From NCBI RefSeq assembly GCF_041435015.1, contig NZ_CP107989.1, positions 7,688,001 through 7,752,000 on the forward strand: a stretch of DNA of 64,000 nt, read 5' to 3'. Made by a program: the position numbers and the translations under genes. The DNA comes from Streptomyces canus (lineage in GTDB: Bacteria > Actinomycetota > Actinomycetes > Streptomycetales > Streptomycetaceae). Shown piece by piece: positions 15,014-24,600 of the stretch (position 1 is its first letter; the number at the start of each line of letters is the position of its first letter). Under the pieces are notes generated by a model, which saw only the letters and a list, made by a program, of their open reading frames with translations, ran no database searches and was not told the DNA's origin.

Positions 15014-15695
15014 GCGGGGGCAGTGAGGGGAGGGCGCCGCCGTGGACCGTCAGTGCCGAGCCGTCGCGGCGGCCGGCCAGCCAGCCGAGCAGGTCGGCCC
15101 GGCGCCCCGTGACGACGAGTGCGATGTCCTCGTGGCCGCCCGTCGGGATCCGGCGGCCGTCGTCCTCCTCGATCACGAGGGAAGGGACGTCGGGGTGCCC
15201 CAGGAACCGCTGCGCGAGGAAGTCGATCTCGCGCTGGACGAAGTCCTCCGGGAGATCCTCCAGCTCGTAGCCGATCCCGAGGTCCACGTGGTGCAGCTCC
15301 ACCTCGACCCACCGCCGGAACGGCACCCGGGACGCCGAGTCGGTGACCCCGTTGCGGAGCTCGACCGTGCGCGACCAGTCGGCCGGTGCGGCCCCCACGT
15401 CCTGGAAGCGCTCGGCACTGTCGCGGAGGTCGGCGAGCTGGACGTCGAGGGGGCGCGGGGCGTCGCGCTCGATGTCGGCGTCGCGCGCTTCAGCGGAGGG
15501 GTACATGGGCTGTCCCCGCAGAACGTTCACGAGGGCGTCGGCATTGCGGGACAGGTGTGCGAGGACATGGCCGCGGTTCCAGCCCGGCAGCCGTGACGAC
15601 TCGGTCACGGACGCGTTGTCCAACGTGGCGGCTGCGGTCAGGAGCCGCTCGGTCGCACCACGTACAGACACCAGGTCATGAGCGTGATCAATCAT
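15009..15695 (-). CDS. maleylpyruvate isomerase family, mycothiol-dependent enzyme
   Basis: 228 residues of the DinB-like/MDMPI fold. The N-terminal helix bundle carries [20 protein letters not shown] (the conserved W..GHVLAHL with a metal-binding His) and [20 protein letters not shown] (the second and third metal His), followed by the small C-terminal MDMPI_C-like domain ([20 protein letters not shown]). Members catalyse mycothiol-dependent isomerisation or S-transfer; some act in gentisate or salicylate breakdown. The specific substrate cannot be deduced here. The start is fixed by TAGGGT seven bases before ATG 15695. Divergent from uvrA. Confidence 0.85.
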   Translation of the reverse strand: MIDHAHDLVSVRGATERLLTAAATLDNASVTESSRLPGWNRGHVLAHLSRNADALVNVLRGQPMYPSAEARDADIERDAPRPLDVQLADLRDSAERFQDVGAAPADWSRTVELRNGVTDSASRVPFRRWVEVELHHVDLGIGYELEDLPEDFVQREIDFLAQRFLGHPDVPSLVIEEDDGRRIPTGGHEDIALVVTGRRADLLGWLAGRRDGSALTVHGGALPSLPPL

Positions 15696-15702
15696 GGTGC
15701 TG

Positions 15703-15708
15703 ACCCTA
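15703..15708 (-). promoter_or_regulatory. -10 element (TAGGGT) of a leaderless promoter
   Basis: TAGGGT on the minus strand, exactly seven bases before the isomerase ATG at 15695, with no ribosome-binding site. Good match to the Streptomyces vegetative -10 consensus TAGRRT. Confidence 0.55.
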
Positions 15709-15924
15709 GCTCCGCCACCCCTTTGGGTGAAGGTGGTGAAGCAGTGCCGTAAATCGAAAGCGCGTGCTATATGGTCGAGTGCGGCGTCGGGCATGCTGGA
15801 TGGTCGGGGATTGTTATGCCTCCGGGGAATCCGACCGGCGTTGTCAGTGGCTCCCCCTAGTCTGAGAAAGCACGGGGGCCCCGCCCCTGTCACTCCTCTC
15901 AAGCCAAGAAAGGTGCGGACCGGC

Positions 15925-18900
15925 GTGGCCGACCGTCTCATCGTCCGTGGCGCGCGCGAGCACAACCTGAAGAACGTCTCGCTCGACCTGCCTCGCGACT
16001 CGCTCATCGTCTTCACGGGCCTGTCCGGGTCGGGCAAGTCCTCCCTGGCCTTCGACACCATCTTCGCCGAGGGCCAGCGTCGCTACGTGGAGTCGCTCTC
16101 CTCGTACGCCCGCCAGTTCCTCGGCCAGATGGACAAGCCCGACGTCGACTTCATCGAGGGTCTCTCGCCCGCGGTCTCCATCGACCAGAAGTCGACCTCG
16201 CGCAACCCGCGCTCGACGGTCGGCACCATCACCGAGGTCTACGACTACCTGCGCCTGCTCTTCGCGCGCATCGGCAAGCCGCACTGTCCCGAGTGCGGCC
16301 GCCCGATCTCGCGCCAGTCGCCGCAGGCCATCGTCGACAAGGTCCTGGAGCTGCCGGAGGGGAGCCGCTTCCAGGTGCTCTCGCCGCTGGTGCGCGAGCG
16401 CAAGGGAGAGTTCGTCGATCTCTTCGCCGATCTCCAGACCAAGGGCTACAGCCGTGCGCGCGTGGACGGCGAGACCATCCAGCTCTCCAACCCGCCCACG
16501 CTGAAGAAGCAGGAGAAGCACACCATCGAGGTGGTCATCGACCGCCTCACGGTGAAGGAATCCGCCAAGCGCCGTCTCACCGACTCGGTGGAGACCGCCC
16601 TCGGCCTCGCCGGCGGCATGGTCGTGCTCGACTTCGTCGACCTCCCCGAGGACGACCCCGAGCGCGAGCGCATGTTCTCGGAGCACCTGTACTGCACGTA
16701 CGACGACCTGTCCTTCGAGGAGCTGGAGCCCCGCTCCTTCTCCTTCAACTCGCCCTTCGGCGCCTGCCCCGACTGCTCCGGCATCGGCACGCGCATGGAG
16801 GTCGACCCCGAGCTGATCGTCCCCGACGAGGACAAGTCCCTCGACGAGGGCGCCATCCACCCCTGGTCGCACGGGCACACCAAGGACTACTTCGGCCGTC
16901 TGATCGGCGCCCTCGCGGACGCGCTGGGCTTCCGGACGGACATCCCCTTCGCCGGGCTGCCCCAGCGCGCCAAGAAGGCCCTGCTCCACGGCCACAAGAC
17001 GCAGATCGAGGTCCGCTACCGCAACCGGTACGGCCGCGAGCGGGTCTACACGACCCCCTTCGAAGGTGCCGTTCCCTTCGTCAAGCGCCGGCACAGCGAG
17101 TCCGAGAGCGACGCCAGCCGCGAGCGCTTCGAGGGCTACATGCGCGAGGTGCCCTGCCCCACCTGTGAGGGCACCCGCCTCAAGCCGCTCGTCCTCGCGG
17201 TCACCGTCATGGGCAAGTCGATCGCCGAGGTCTCCGGCATGTCCATCAGCGACTGCGCGGACTTCCTGGGTGAGCTGAAGCTCAGCGCCCGTGACAAGAA
17301 GATCGCCGAGCGCGTGCTGAAGGAGGTCAACGAACGACTGAAGTTCCTGGTCGACGTCGGCCTGGACTACCTCTCGCTGAACCGCGCGGCCGGCACCCTC
17401 TCCGGCGGCGAGGCCCAGCGCATCCGTCTGGCCACCCAGATCGGCTCCGGACTCGTCGGCGTCCTGTACGTCCTCGACGAGCCGTCCATCGGCCTGCACC
17501 AGCGCGACAACCACCGGCTGATCGAGACCCTGGTCCGGCTGCGCGACATGGGCAACACCCTCATCGTCGTCGAGCACGACGAGGACACCATCAAGGTCGC
17601 CGACTGGATCGTCGACATCGGCCCCGGCGCGGGCGAGCACGGCGGCAAGGTCGTGCACAGCGGCTCCCTGAAGGAGCTGCTCGCCAACGCCGAGTCGGAG
17701 ACGGGCCAGTACCTGTCGGGCAAGAAGGCCATCCCGCTGCCCGACATCCGCCGCCCCCTGGACCCGTCCCGGAAGCTCACGGTGCACGGAGCCCGTGAGA
17801 ACAACCTCCAGGACATCGACGTGTCCTTCCCGCTGGGTGTGTTCACCGCGGTCACCGGTGTCTCCGGCTCCGGCAAGTCGACCCTGGTCAACGACATCCT
17901 GTACACCCACCTGGCGCGCGAGCTCAACGGCGCGAGGAGCGTCCCCGGCCGGCACACGCGCGTGGACGGCGACGACCTCGTCGACAAGGTCGTGCACGTC
18001 GACCAGTCGCCCATCGGCCGCACCCCGCGGTCCAACCCGGCGACGTACACCGGCGTCTTCGACCACGTCCGCAAGCTGTTCGCCGAGACCACCGAGGCGA
18101 AGGTCCGCGGCTACATGCCCGGACGCTTCTCCTTCAACGTCAAGGGCGGCCGCTGCGAGAACTGCGCGGGCGACGGCACGATCAAGATCGAGATGAACTT
18201 CCTCCCGGACGTCTACGTCCCGTGCGAGGTCTGCCACGGCGCCCGCTACAACCGGGAGACGCTGGAGGTCCACTACAAGGGCAAGTCCATCTCCGACGTC
18301 CTCAACATGCCGATCGAGGAGGCCACGGACTTCTTCGAGGCCGTCCCCGCGATCGCCCGCCACCTCAACACCCTCAAGGACGTCGGTCTCGGCTACGTCC
18401 GTCTCGGCCAGGCCGCGACCACTCTGTCCGGTGGCGAGGCGCAGCGCGTGAAGCTCGCCAGCGAGCTCCAGAAGCGGTCCACCGGCCGTACGGTCTACGT
18501 CCTGGACGAGCCGACCACCGGTCTGCACTTCGAGGACATCAGCAAGCTGCTGAAGGTCCTGTCCGGCCTGGTCGACAAGGGCAACACCGTCATCGTCATC
18601 GAGCACAACCTCGATGTGATCAAGACGGCCGACTGGGTGGTCGACATGGGACCCGAGGGCGGCGCGGGCGGCGGACTCGTCGTCGCCGAGGGCACCCCGG
18701 AGGAGGTCGCCGGAGTCCCGGCCAGCCACACCGGCAAGTTCCTCAGGGAGATCCTCGGCGCCGACCGGATCAGCGACGGGGCCGCGGTGAAGGCCCCGCG
18801 CAAGGCACCGGCCAGGAAGACGGCCGCGGCGAAGAAGACGGTCGCCGCCAAGTCGACGGCGAAGAAGACGGCGACGGCCAGGACGACGACAACCAAGAAG

Positions 18901-18942
18901 GCCGCGCCCGCCAAGAAGGCGACCCGGGCCCGCAAGGCCTGA
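15925..18942 (+). CDS. uvrA: excinuclease ABC subunit A
   Basis: 1005 residues from a GTG with an AAGAAAGG ribosome-binding site about 11 bases upstream. UvrA is the dimeric damage-recognition ATPase of nucleotide excision repair. The two ABC modules show Walker [10 protein letters not shown] (residue 32) and GVSGSGKST (about 645), signatures [11 protein letters not shown] and [11 protein letters not shown], and Walker [11 protein letters not shown] and [10 protein letters not shown]. Zinc modules are visible (CPDC..., [16 protein letters not shown]...[10 protein letters not shown]). After about residue 955 an unusual Lys/Ala/Thr-rich tail of some 50 residues follows, resembling histone H1-like C-termini, a feature of Streptomyces proteins. 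I looked for a GAAC-N4-GTTC LexA box upstream and saw none. Confidence 0.97.
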   Translation: MADRLIVRGAREHNLKNVSLDLPRDSLIVFTGLSGSGKSSLAFDTIFAEGQRRYVESLSSYARQFLGQMDKPDVDFIEGLSPAVSIDQKSTSRNPRSTVGTITEVYDYLRLLFARIGKPHCPECGRPISRQSPQAIVDKVLELPEGSRFQVLSPLVRERKGEFVDLFADLQTKGYSRARVDGETIQLSNPPTLKKQEKHTIEVVIDRLTVKESAKRRLTDSVETALGLAGGMVVLDFVDLPEDDPERERMFSEHLYCTYDDLSFEELEPRSFSFNSPFGACPDCSGIGTRMEVDPELIVPDEDKSLDEGAIHPWSHGHTKDYFGRLIGALADALGFRTDIPFAGLPQRAKKALLHGHKTQIEVRYRNRYGRERVYTTPFEGAVPFVKRRHSESESDASRERFEGYMREVPCPTCEGTRLKPLVLAVTVMGKSIAEVSGMSISDCADFLGELKLSARDKKIAERVLKEVNERLKFLVDVGLDYLSLNRAAGTLSGGEAQRIRLATQIGSGLVGVLYVLDEPSIGLHQRDNHRLIETLVRLRDMGNTLIVVEHDEDTIKVADWIVDIGPGAGEHGGKVVHSGSLKELLANAESETGQYLSGKKAIPLPDIRRPLDPSRKLTVHGARENNLQDIDVSFPLGVFTAVTGVSGSGKSTLVNDILYTHLARELNGARSVPGRHTRVDGDDLVDKVVHVDQSPIGRTPRSNPATYTGVFDHVRKLFAETTEAKVRGYMPGRFSFNVKGGRCENCAGDGTIKIEMNFLPDVYVPCEVCHGARYNRETLEVHYKGKSISDVLNMPIEEATDFFEAVPAIARHLNTLKDVGLGYVRLGQAATTLSGGEAQRVKLASELQKRSTGRTVYVLDEPTTGLHFEDISKLLKVLSGLVDKGNTVIVIEHNLDVIKTADWVVDMGPEGGAGGGLVVAEGTPEEVAGVPASHTGKFLREILGADRISDGAAVKAPRKAPARKTAAAKKTVAAKSTAKKTATARTTTTKKAAPAKKATRARKA

Positions 18943-18986
18943 GGCGCCGGGGCGGCGAGCCGTCCACATCCGGAGAAGACACGCGA

Positions 18987-19027
18987 CGAGCGGTGCCCCG
19001 CGGGAAGTTCCCGCGGGGCACCGCTCG
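18987..19027. terminator. strong bidirectional terminator between uvrA and pfkB
   Basis: An 18-bp perfect stem (CGAGCGGTGCCCCGCGGG and its complement) with a 5-base loop AAGTT. It sits between the convergent uvrA and the lacI-pfkB pair. Confidence 0.85.
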
Positions 19028-19091
19028 CTCCGTCGTCAGCTCCCTGGCTCGACGTGCCGCCCCCGCGGACCCGTACCGGTCTCCTCAGTGC

Positions 19092-20003
19092 CTACAGTCC
19101 GCCCAGCTCGGACGCGTACGGCGGCTGCGCCCCCGCCCGGGAGCAGGTGATCGCGGCCGCGCGTGCCGCGAACCGCAGCAGCCGGGTCCAGTCCTCGACG
19201 CCCAGGCCCGCGAGCCCTGCGGGGGACAGCGCGTCGAGGGTGCCCAGACCGTGCAGCAGGGCCGCGTTCACGGTGTCGCCGGCGCCGATGGTGTCCACGA
19301 CGTCGACCTTCTCGCCCGGCACGGCAAGCGCCGCCCCGTCTCGGGTGAACACGGTGAGCCCGTCGCCGCCATGGGTGACCACGACGGCCGAGGGCCCCGA
19401 GGCCAGCCACTCACGCGGGGTGCCGCCCAGCCACAGCGCGTCCTCCTCGGAGAGCTTGAGCAGCGACACCGACGGCAGCCAGCTCTTGAACCGGGCCCGG
19501 TAGGCGTCCGCGTCGGGGATCAGCCCGGCCCGGATGTTGGGGTCGAGCGCGGTGAACACACCCTGCGCGGCCGCGGTCCGCAGCAGTTCCTCGTAGGCGC
19601 TCGCCCCCGGTTCCAGGACGAGCGAGCAGGTACCGAAGGACACCGCGCGCGTGTCGGTGGGGAGTGAGGCGGGGGCGGTGAACAGGCGGTCGGCGGTGCC
19701 GTCGACGTAGAACGAGTAGGCGGCCGAGCCGTTGGTGTCGATCGTGGCGACGGCGAGCGTGGTGGGTTCCGCACCGCGCTGCACGGGGGACACGTCCACC
19801 CCCGCCTCCCGCAGCCCGTCGAGCAGGGCCTCGCCGAAGGCGTCGAGCGAGGTGCGGGAGCAGAAGGCGGTGGCGGAGCCGAGCCGGCCGAGGGCCACGG
19901 CGGTGTTGTAGGGGCCGCCGCCGAGCGCGGGCGTGAGGCTCGCGAGGGCGCCCCTGCCCTGCGGTACCAGGTCGATCAGGGCCTCACCGGCGACGACGAT
20001 CAC
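19092..20003 (-). CDS. PfkB-family sugar kinase (fructokinase/ribokinase-like)
   Basis: 303 residues from a GTG that overlaps the lacI stop codon (GTGA), preceded by GAAAGGAA. The PfkB fold is shown by the N-terminal VVAGEALIDLVPQ, the sugar-binding GGGPYNTAVALGRLG, and the C-terminal signature VDTIGAGDTVNAALLHGL, in which the Asp of GAGD is the catalytic base. It phosphorylates a sugar or nucleoside with ATP in the cytoplasm; the lid and ligand residues look fructokinase-like, but the substrate is not certain. Coupled to a LacI-type regulator, it is probably induced by the sugar it acts on. Confidence 0.88.
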   Translation of the reverse strand: MIVVAGEALIDLVPQGRGALASLTPALGGGPYNTAVALGRLGSATAFCSRTSLDAFGEALLDGLREAGVDVSPVQRGAEPTTLAVATIDTNGSAAYSFYVDGTADRLFTAPASLPTDTRAVSFGTCSLVLEPGASAYEELLRTAAAQGVFTALDPNIRAGLIPDADAYRARFKSWLPSVSLLKLSEEDALWLGGTPREWLASGPSAVVVTHGGDGLTVFTRDGAALAVPGEKVDVVDTIGAGDTVNAALLHGLGTLDALSPAGLAGLGVEDWTRLLRFAARAAAITCSRAGAQPPYASELGGL

Positions 20004-21136
20004 GAGACGTTTCCTTTCTCGAACTGCGAGGGCTGGGAAGGCTGCGAGGACTGCGAGGACTGCGAGGGCCGCCCCCGCTCCCCGGAGTCGGGGCAACCGC
20101 ATGACGTGCGGTGGACGAACGTGCAGTCGAGGCGCACGGTCCGGGCGGGCCGGTCCGGCGCGGCGAGGCGTTCCAGGAGCACACGGACCGCCTGCGCGCC
20201 GATCTCCCTGCTCGGCTGGGCGATCGCGGTGAGCCGGGGCGAGAACAGGTCGGCCCAGGCGAAGTCGTCGAAGCAGCACAGGGCGAGGTCGTCCGGCACC
20301 GACAGACCGCGGTCTTGCAGGGCGCGCAGGGTGCCGATGGTCATCGCGTTGTTGGCGGTGACGAGGGCGGTGGGCGGCTCGGCGAGGGAGAGCAGGGTGG
20401 CTGTGGCCCGCTCGGCTCCGGCCGACTCGGAGTCGCCGTGGACGACGAGGTCGTCGTCGTAGGGGAGACGGGCGGTGGTGAGGCCGTGGCGGTATCCGGA
20501 GATCCGTTCGGCGGTGGTGCTCAGCCCGGGCAGGCCCGCCACCAGGCCGATGCGTCGGTGGCCGAGTCCGGCGAGATGGGTGACCAGCCGGGCCGTCGGC
20601 CCGGTGTTCTCGGCGCAGACCTGGTCGAAGTGCTGCGGACCGTCCGCCGGGTCCTCGACCACACCGCCGACCACACCTTCGATCACTCCGTCGATCACAC
20701 GGTCGAGGAACACCGTCGGGACCCGGTGGCGCCCGAGGTAGGAGACCAGCTCGCACGGGTCCGCCGAGGGCGCGACGATCATGCCGTCCACCCGCCTCTC
20801 GTGCAGCAGTTGGACGACCTTGCACTCGTGGTCGGGATCGTCGTGCGGATCGGCGATGAGCAGGCTGTAGCCGTGTTCCAGTGCGCCCGCCTCGACGCCC
20901 TGGAGGATCTCCGTGAAGTACGGGTTGCTGATCGCCGACACCGCGAGCCCGATGGAGCGGGTGCGGGAGGTCACCAGGGAGCGGGCGAGGGTGTTGGGGG
21001 TGTAACCGAGCTCGTCGACGGCGTCCAGCACGGCCTGGCGGGTGTGGGGCAGGACCGGCCGGGTGCCGTTGAGGACGTGCGAGACGGTCGCCACGGACAC
21101 CCCGGCGCTACGTGCCACGTCGGCCATGGTCGGCAT
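20000..21136 (-). CDS. LacI-family transcriptional regulator
   Basis: 378 residues. The N-terminal helix-turn-helix TMADVARSAGVSVATVSHVL plus hinge helix NTLARSLVTSRT is diagnostic. A periplasmic-binding-protein-like effector domain follows (SIGLAVSAISNPYFTEIL, VDGMIVAPSADP, GHRRIGLVAGLPGLSTTAER, CCFDDFAWADLFSPRLTAI). A low-complexity tail of Ser/Gln/Pro repeats (SQSSQSSQPSQPSQ) ends the protein, encoded by near-identical 9-base units. The ATG 21136 follows GGAGGGGA. It probably represses itself and the coupled pfkB gene through the palindrome at 21219-21244. Confidence 0.92.
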   Translation of the reverse strand: MPTMADVARSAGVSVATVSHVLNGTRPVLPHTRQAVLDAVDELGYTPNTLARSLVTSRTRSIGLAVSAISNPYFTEILQGVEAGALEHGYSLLIADPHDDPDHECKVVQLLHERRVDGMIVAPSADPCELVSYLGRHRVPTVFLDRVIDGVIEGVVGGVVEDPADGPQHFDQVCAENTGPTARLVTHLAGLGHRRIGLVAGLPGLSTTAERISGYRHGLTTARLPYDDDLVVHGDSESAGAERATATLLSLAEPPTALVTANNAMTIGTLRALQDRGLSVPDDLALCCFDDFAWADLFSPRLTAIAQPSREIGAQAVRVLLERLAAPDRPARTVRLDCTFVHRTSCGCPDSGERGRPSQSSQSSQPSQPSQFEKGNVS

Positions 21137-21218
21137 CGGGTTCCCCTCCCGGAAGGACGCCCACGGGGCACCGGAAGCAGTGACCCTCGGCCCGGAAGGT
21201 ATCCCATTCAGCAGCGCA

Positions 21219-21244
21219 CGTAAACGCTTGCGCAAACGTTTACG
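21219..21244. promoter_or_regulatory. LacI-family operator palindrome
   Basis: A 26-bp inverted repeat with halves CGTAAACGCTTGC and GCAAACGTTTACG, 12 of 13 pairs matching, located 83-108 bases upstream of the lacI start. The AAACG...CGTTT spacing with a central TGCGCA (CG) is typical of LacI/GalR operators. Autoregulation of the lacI-pfkB operon is the simplest reading. Confidence 0.8.
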
Positions 21245-21272
21245 CGCAGCCGCCGACCTGACGTCACCCCGG

Positions 21273-22229
21273 TCACTCCCAGTCCCACCCGATCCCGACG
21301 ACCCCCGACCGCACCCGCTGCTCGACGAGGTGCACCGAGTGGTGGTGGCCGGTGAGGGCCAGTTCCTGGCGGCCGCTGCGGGGCGCCGCGGGGGAGTGCT
21401 GGGCGAAGCGGTGGCAGCGCAGGGGCAGGGCGTTCTCGTCGAAGCGGACCTGGAGCGCGTACTGACCGCCCGGTGAGCCGAAGCCGCGCACGTACTCGCG
21501 GGACACCCCGGCCGTGCCGTCCTCGACGTGGTAGCGGAACAGGAAGGTGTCCCCCGCGCGCAGCCGGGCGTCGAGGAGCAGCTCGGCGACGAGCACCCCC
21601 GTGTCCTGGTGCGAACGGACGCGTCCCGTACGGCAGTTCTCCAGCGCATGCACGGTCATGAGATCGGGCCTGCACCCCGGGTCGCCGTGGTGGACGGCCA
21701 TGAAACGGTCGACGCCCTCACGGTGGGCGCGCACGATGTGGTGCGACTCGCGGCCGCGTAGCTCGCGGCGCGCCCCGATGTCTATCCGCTCGTGGTGGCC
21801 GAGCGTGTGCAGCCCGCCGTCGGGCGGCGAGTCCAGCTCGCCCAACAGCTGTTCGAGGACGTCCGAGGCCGCGAGGAGGGAGCGGTAGGAGCGCGCCCCG
21901 GGCCGTACGGCGGCCGACCGGTCGTCGTGCTCGGCGAGCAGCCGGATCAGCGACTCCTCCGGCAGCTGCAGGATCTCCTCCAGCGCCCGTACGGCCCGCA
22001 GCGACTCGGGACGCTGCGGGCGCCGGGCACCCTGCTGCCAGTAGCTCAGGCTGGTGACGCCCACCCTGACCCCGTACCGCGTCAAATGATGCTGGACGCG
22101 CTGCAGCGGCAGCCCCCGGGCGGCGATCGCGGCGCGCAGCGCGACGTGAAAGGGGCCGCCTCGCAGGGCCGTGTCCAGTTCCGCGTCGGCGACGGTCGCG
22201 ACGTCCGCGTGCTGTGTGGCGTGCGGCAT
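21273..22229 (-). CDS. XRE-type helix-turn-helix regulator with unknown C-terminal domain
   Basis: 318 residues. The N-terminal part (FHVALRAAIAARGLPLQRVQ, LTRYGVRVGVTSLSYWQQGA, then RPESLRAVRALEEILQLPEE) reads as a helix-turn-helix of XRE type used by a family of Streptomyces regulators. The larger C-terminal half, with RVRSHQDTGVLVAELLLDAR and FLFRYHVEDGTAGVSREYVR, is a predicted beta-rich domain without a named function. No membrane segments. It lies upstream of the lacI operator on the same strand, 136 bp from lacI, and may or may not be cotranscribed. Target genes unknown. Confidence 0.7.
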   Translation of the reverse strand: MPHATQHADVATVADAELDTALRGGPFHVALRAAIAARGLPLQRVQHHLTRYGVRVGVTSLSYWQQGARRPQRPESLRAVRALEEILQLPEESLIRLLAEHDDRSAAVRPGARSYRSLLAASDVLEQLLGELDSPPDGGLHTLGHHERIDIGARRELRGRESHHIVRAHREGVDRFMAVHHGDPGCRPDLMTVHALENCRTGRVRSHQDTGVLVAELLLDARLRAGDTFLFRYHVEDGTAGVSREYVRGFGSPGGQYALQVRFDENALPLRCHRFAQHSPAAPRSGRQELALTGHHHSVHLVEQRVRSGVVGIGWDWE

Positions 22230-22442
22230 GCAGGGGCCTTTCTGTGCAGGTCCGGGCGGCTGGTCAGGCCGTACGTGAGGGTGCGTCGGGGCCGTCCGCG
22301 GCAGTGCCGCATGGAGGCTTCACATCCGTACGCCGTCGTTCCCGGCCCCGAGTTCCCCCGCATTGAAGCGTGTTGACCAAGTCCCGACAACACCTGCCGC
22401 CGAACGATGGCGCACTCCCGGCCGGACGGCGGCCCCTTTGTT

Positions 22443-22817
22443 TCAGGCGGACGGGGCCTCCCCGTCGCCGCCCAGCGACTCCCTGATCGCCCGCGCCGAC
22501 AGCGCCGACTTGGGCAGAAAGCCGCGCGCCGGACTGCCGGCGACCAGCTCCCGGACGTCGTCCAGCGCGTGTGTGGAGATCAGGATGATGACGCAGGAGA
22601 CACTGCGGGCCAGCTCCGCCGCCACGTCGAACCCGCTCTCGCCGTCGAGGTCGAGATCGACCAGGACGACGTCCGGGGTCAGCTCCGTGGCCCGTGCGAG
22701 AGCCTCGGTACCGGACAGTGCGACGCCGACGACAGGTATCCCGTCGCGTTCCAGCAGACTGCGCGCGGCCTCCAGGAACCGGATGCTGTCATCGACGAGA
22801 AGACAGCGCATGGACAT
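22443..22817 (-). CDS. single-domain response regulator receiver protein
   Basis: 124 residues, only a CheY-like receiver. The acidic pocket (LLVDDS), the phospho-acceptor Asp in VVLVDLDLDGESGFD, the Thr/Ser switch (ILISTHA) and the Lys in GFLPKSALSA are present. There is no output domain. Two start codons (22817 and 22811) are possible two codons apart. It is divergent from the sugar-binding lipoprotein and sensor-kinase genes and may act as a phosphate partner for that kinase, as an anti-activator or through protein contacts. Confidence 0.82.
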   Translation of the reverse strand: MSMRCLLVDDSIRFLEAARSLLERDGIPVVGVALSGTEALARATELTPDVVLVDLDLDGESGFDVAAELARSVSCVIILISTHALDDVRELVAGSPARGFLPKSALSARAIRESLGGDGEAPSA

Positions 22818-23024
22818 GCGCACAGGGTCCCAACCGTCCGGGGATCGCGCTTTCCGGCTACCCGGAAAGAGTCGGGACGGATTGCTTCCCGGCACCTGGA
22901 ATGTGCTCGAGTCCTGTGCCGAACACGTCAGTTCCCGCTCACCCAGCGCAGCGAGGGGTGACGGGCGGTAGCATGTGGGCTGCCCTGGGGAGGCCGTGCG
23001 AGTCCGGTCGAGTGGGGGTGTGCC

Positions 23025-24407
23025 ATGAATGTGCCGCTCGGAGACGTCGGAAGAGGCCGTGGGCGTCGCGCCCTGGCCTCGGGGCTGGTGGCAGCCGTGC
23101 TGCTGCTCGTCGCGTGCGGTGGCGGAGGAGGCGGCGGCGACAGGGGCGAGCGGACCCGTACCGACACCACCTGCGACGGCAGGATCGAGGGCACCGCGCA
23201 GGTCACCGTGTGGTTCCACGCGGGGCCGAGCGCCGAGTACAACACGCTGCGCCGCCAGGTCCAGGACTTCAACAAGGCGCAGCGGGAGGTGCGGGTCGAG
23301 GTCGTCACACTGCCCGAACAGCGGCCGTACAACGAACTGGTGCTCTCCGCCGCGGCCAGCGGCGACCTGCCGGACCTGCTCGACTTCGACGGACCCCGGC
23401 TCTACAGCTATGCCTGGTCCGGCAAGATCAAGCCGATCGACTCCTGTCTGTCCGACAGCCTGCGGAAGGACCTGCTGCCCTCGATCCGCCAACAGGGCAC
23501 CTACGCGGGGAGGTTGTACGGGATCGGCACCTTCGACTCCGGGCTCGGGCTCTATGTGCGGCCGTCGGTGCTGAAGAAGGCCCGTATCCGCATTCCCCGG
23601 AGCGCCGAGGACGCCTGGACCGCCCGCGAGTTCACGGACATCCTGCGCACCCTGCGCAAGGCGGGGTACCGGTATCCGCTCGACATGGGCCTCGTCGACG
23701 CGAAGCCCGGCGAGGAGTGGAACACCTACGGCTTCGCGCCCGCGGTGTGGTCGGCGGGCGGGGATCTCATCGATCCCAGGACGTTCCGGACCGCCGACGG
23801 CTTCCTGAACGGACCCGAGTCGGTCGAGGCGCTCACCACCTTGCAGAGCTGGGTGCAGGAGGGTCTCGTCGAGCCCGGCAGGAGCGTTCATACCTTCCTC
23901 CAGGAGCGCAGTGCCATCTCCTGGACAGGCCACTGGTGGTACCCGGACTACACCAGGAAGTTCCCCGGTGACCTGGCGATCGTGCCGCTGCCCGACTTCG
24001 GCGAGGGCACCGTGACCGGGATGGGCTCCTGGCAATGGGGCGTGACCTCGGGCGGGGCCGACGGCGACGCCGTATGGCGCTTCCTCGCCTATCTGCTGAA
24101 GCCGGACCAGATCCACCGGATGAGCGTGGCCAACGGCGCGATCCCGGCCACGCGCAGCGCGGTGAAGCTCTCGCCGGAGTACGCCGAGGGCGGTGCCGAG
24201 CGCCTGTTCATCGAGCAGTTGACGGGCGGTGTGGCCCGGCCGAGGCCGCGCACCCCCGCCTACCCGGCGATCACCGAGGCGTTCTCCCGGGCCTTCCCGA
24301 AGATCATGATCGACAGGGCTCCGGTGAAGGCCACGCTCGACGAGGCGGTCGAGGCCATCGACAAGGACCTCGCCGTCCACGACGGTTACCCGAAGGACGG
24401 ACCGTGA
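23025..24407 (+). CDS. extracellular sugar-binding lipoprotein (family 1 SBP), without transporter genes
   Basis: 460 residues. The signal peptide (RRALASGLVAAVLLLVAC) ends in the lipobox LVAC, followed by a Gly-rich linker. The mature part is a family 1 solute-binding protein: TAQVTVWFHAGPSAEYNTLR, SAAASGDLPDLLDFDGPRLY, GIGTFDSGLGLYVRPSVLKK, ISWTGHWWYPDYTRKFPGDL and MGSWQWGVTSGGADGDAVWR. No permease or ATPase genes are adjacent. Instead a sensor kinase follows by 193 bp on the same strand, which suggests either that the protein presents a sugar to the kinase or that it shares an ABC importer encoded elsewhere. A -10-like TAGCAT lies at 22969-22974. Confidence 0.87.
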   Translation: MNVPLGDVGRGRGRRALASGLVAAVLLLVACGGGGGGGDRGERTRTDTTCDGRIEGTAQVTVWFHAGPSAEYNTLRRQVQDFNKAQREVRVEVVTLPEQRPYNELVLSAAASGDLPDLLDFDGPRLYSYAWSGKIKPIDSCLSDSLRKDLLPSIRQQGTYAGRLYGIGTFDSGLGLYVRPSVLKKARIRIPRSAEDAWTAREFTDILRTLRKAGYRYPLDMGLVDAKPGEEWNTYGFAPAVWSAGGDLIDPRTFRTADGFLNGPESVEALTTLQSWVQEGLVEPGRSVHTFLQERSAISWTGHWWYPDYTRKFPGDLAIVPLPDFGEGTVTGMGSWQWGVTSGGADGDAVWRFLAYLLKPDQIHRMSVANGAIPATRSAVKLSPEYAEGGAERLFIEQLTGGVARPRPRTPAYPAITEAFSRAFPKIMIDRAPVKATLDEAVEAIDKDLAVHDGYPKDGP

Positions 24408-24600
24408 GCCGCCTCCGCGCCGGGTCGTGTGGCTCCAGGGACGCATGGACGGCAGCGGAGTTCGCGGGCATGCTGAAGAGGCCGGGCCACGACCGACCGT
24501 GCCCTGCACGGGCGCGTGAAAGCGCCCTCCACAAAGGGGTGTTCGCGTGACGGAACCCAGCGGCACCATGCATGGAAGCGTCGGCGCCTGAGGCCCGGTC

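Noticed and set aside
15696..15924. A possible SOS (LexA) box in front of uvrA.
   Set aside because: I searched the region by eye for GAAC-N4-GTTC or close variants and found none, so no claim is made about DNA-damage control.
15844..18969. A very long open frame on the minus strand covering the whole of uvrA (over 1000 codons).
   Set aside because: It mirrors the GC-ending codons of uvrA; its protein is Val/Asp/Leu/Gly-rich without any domain, and similar shadows cover most long genes here.
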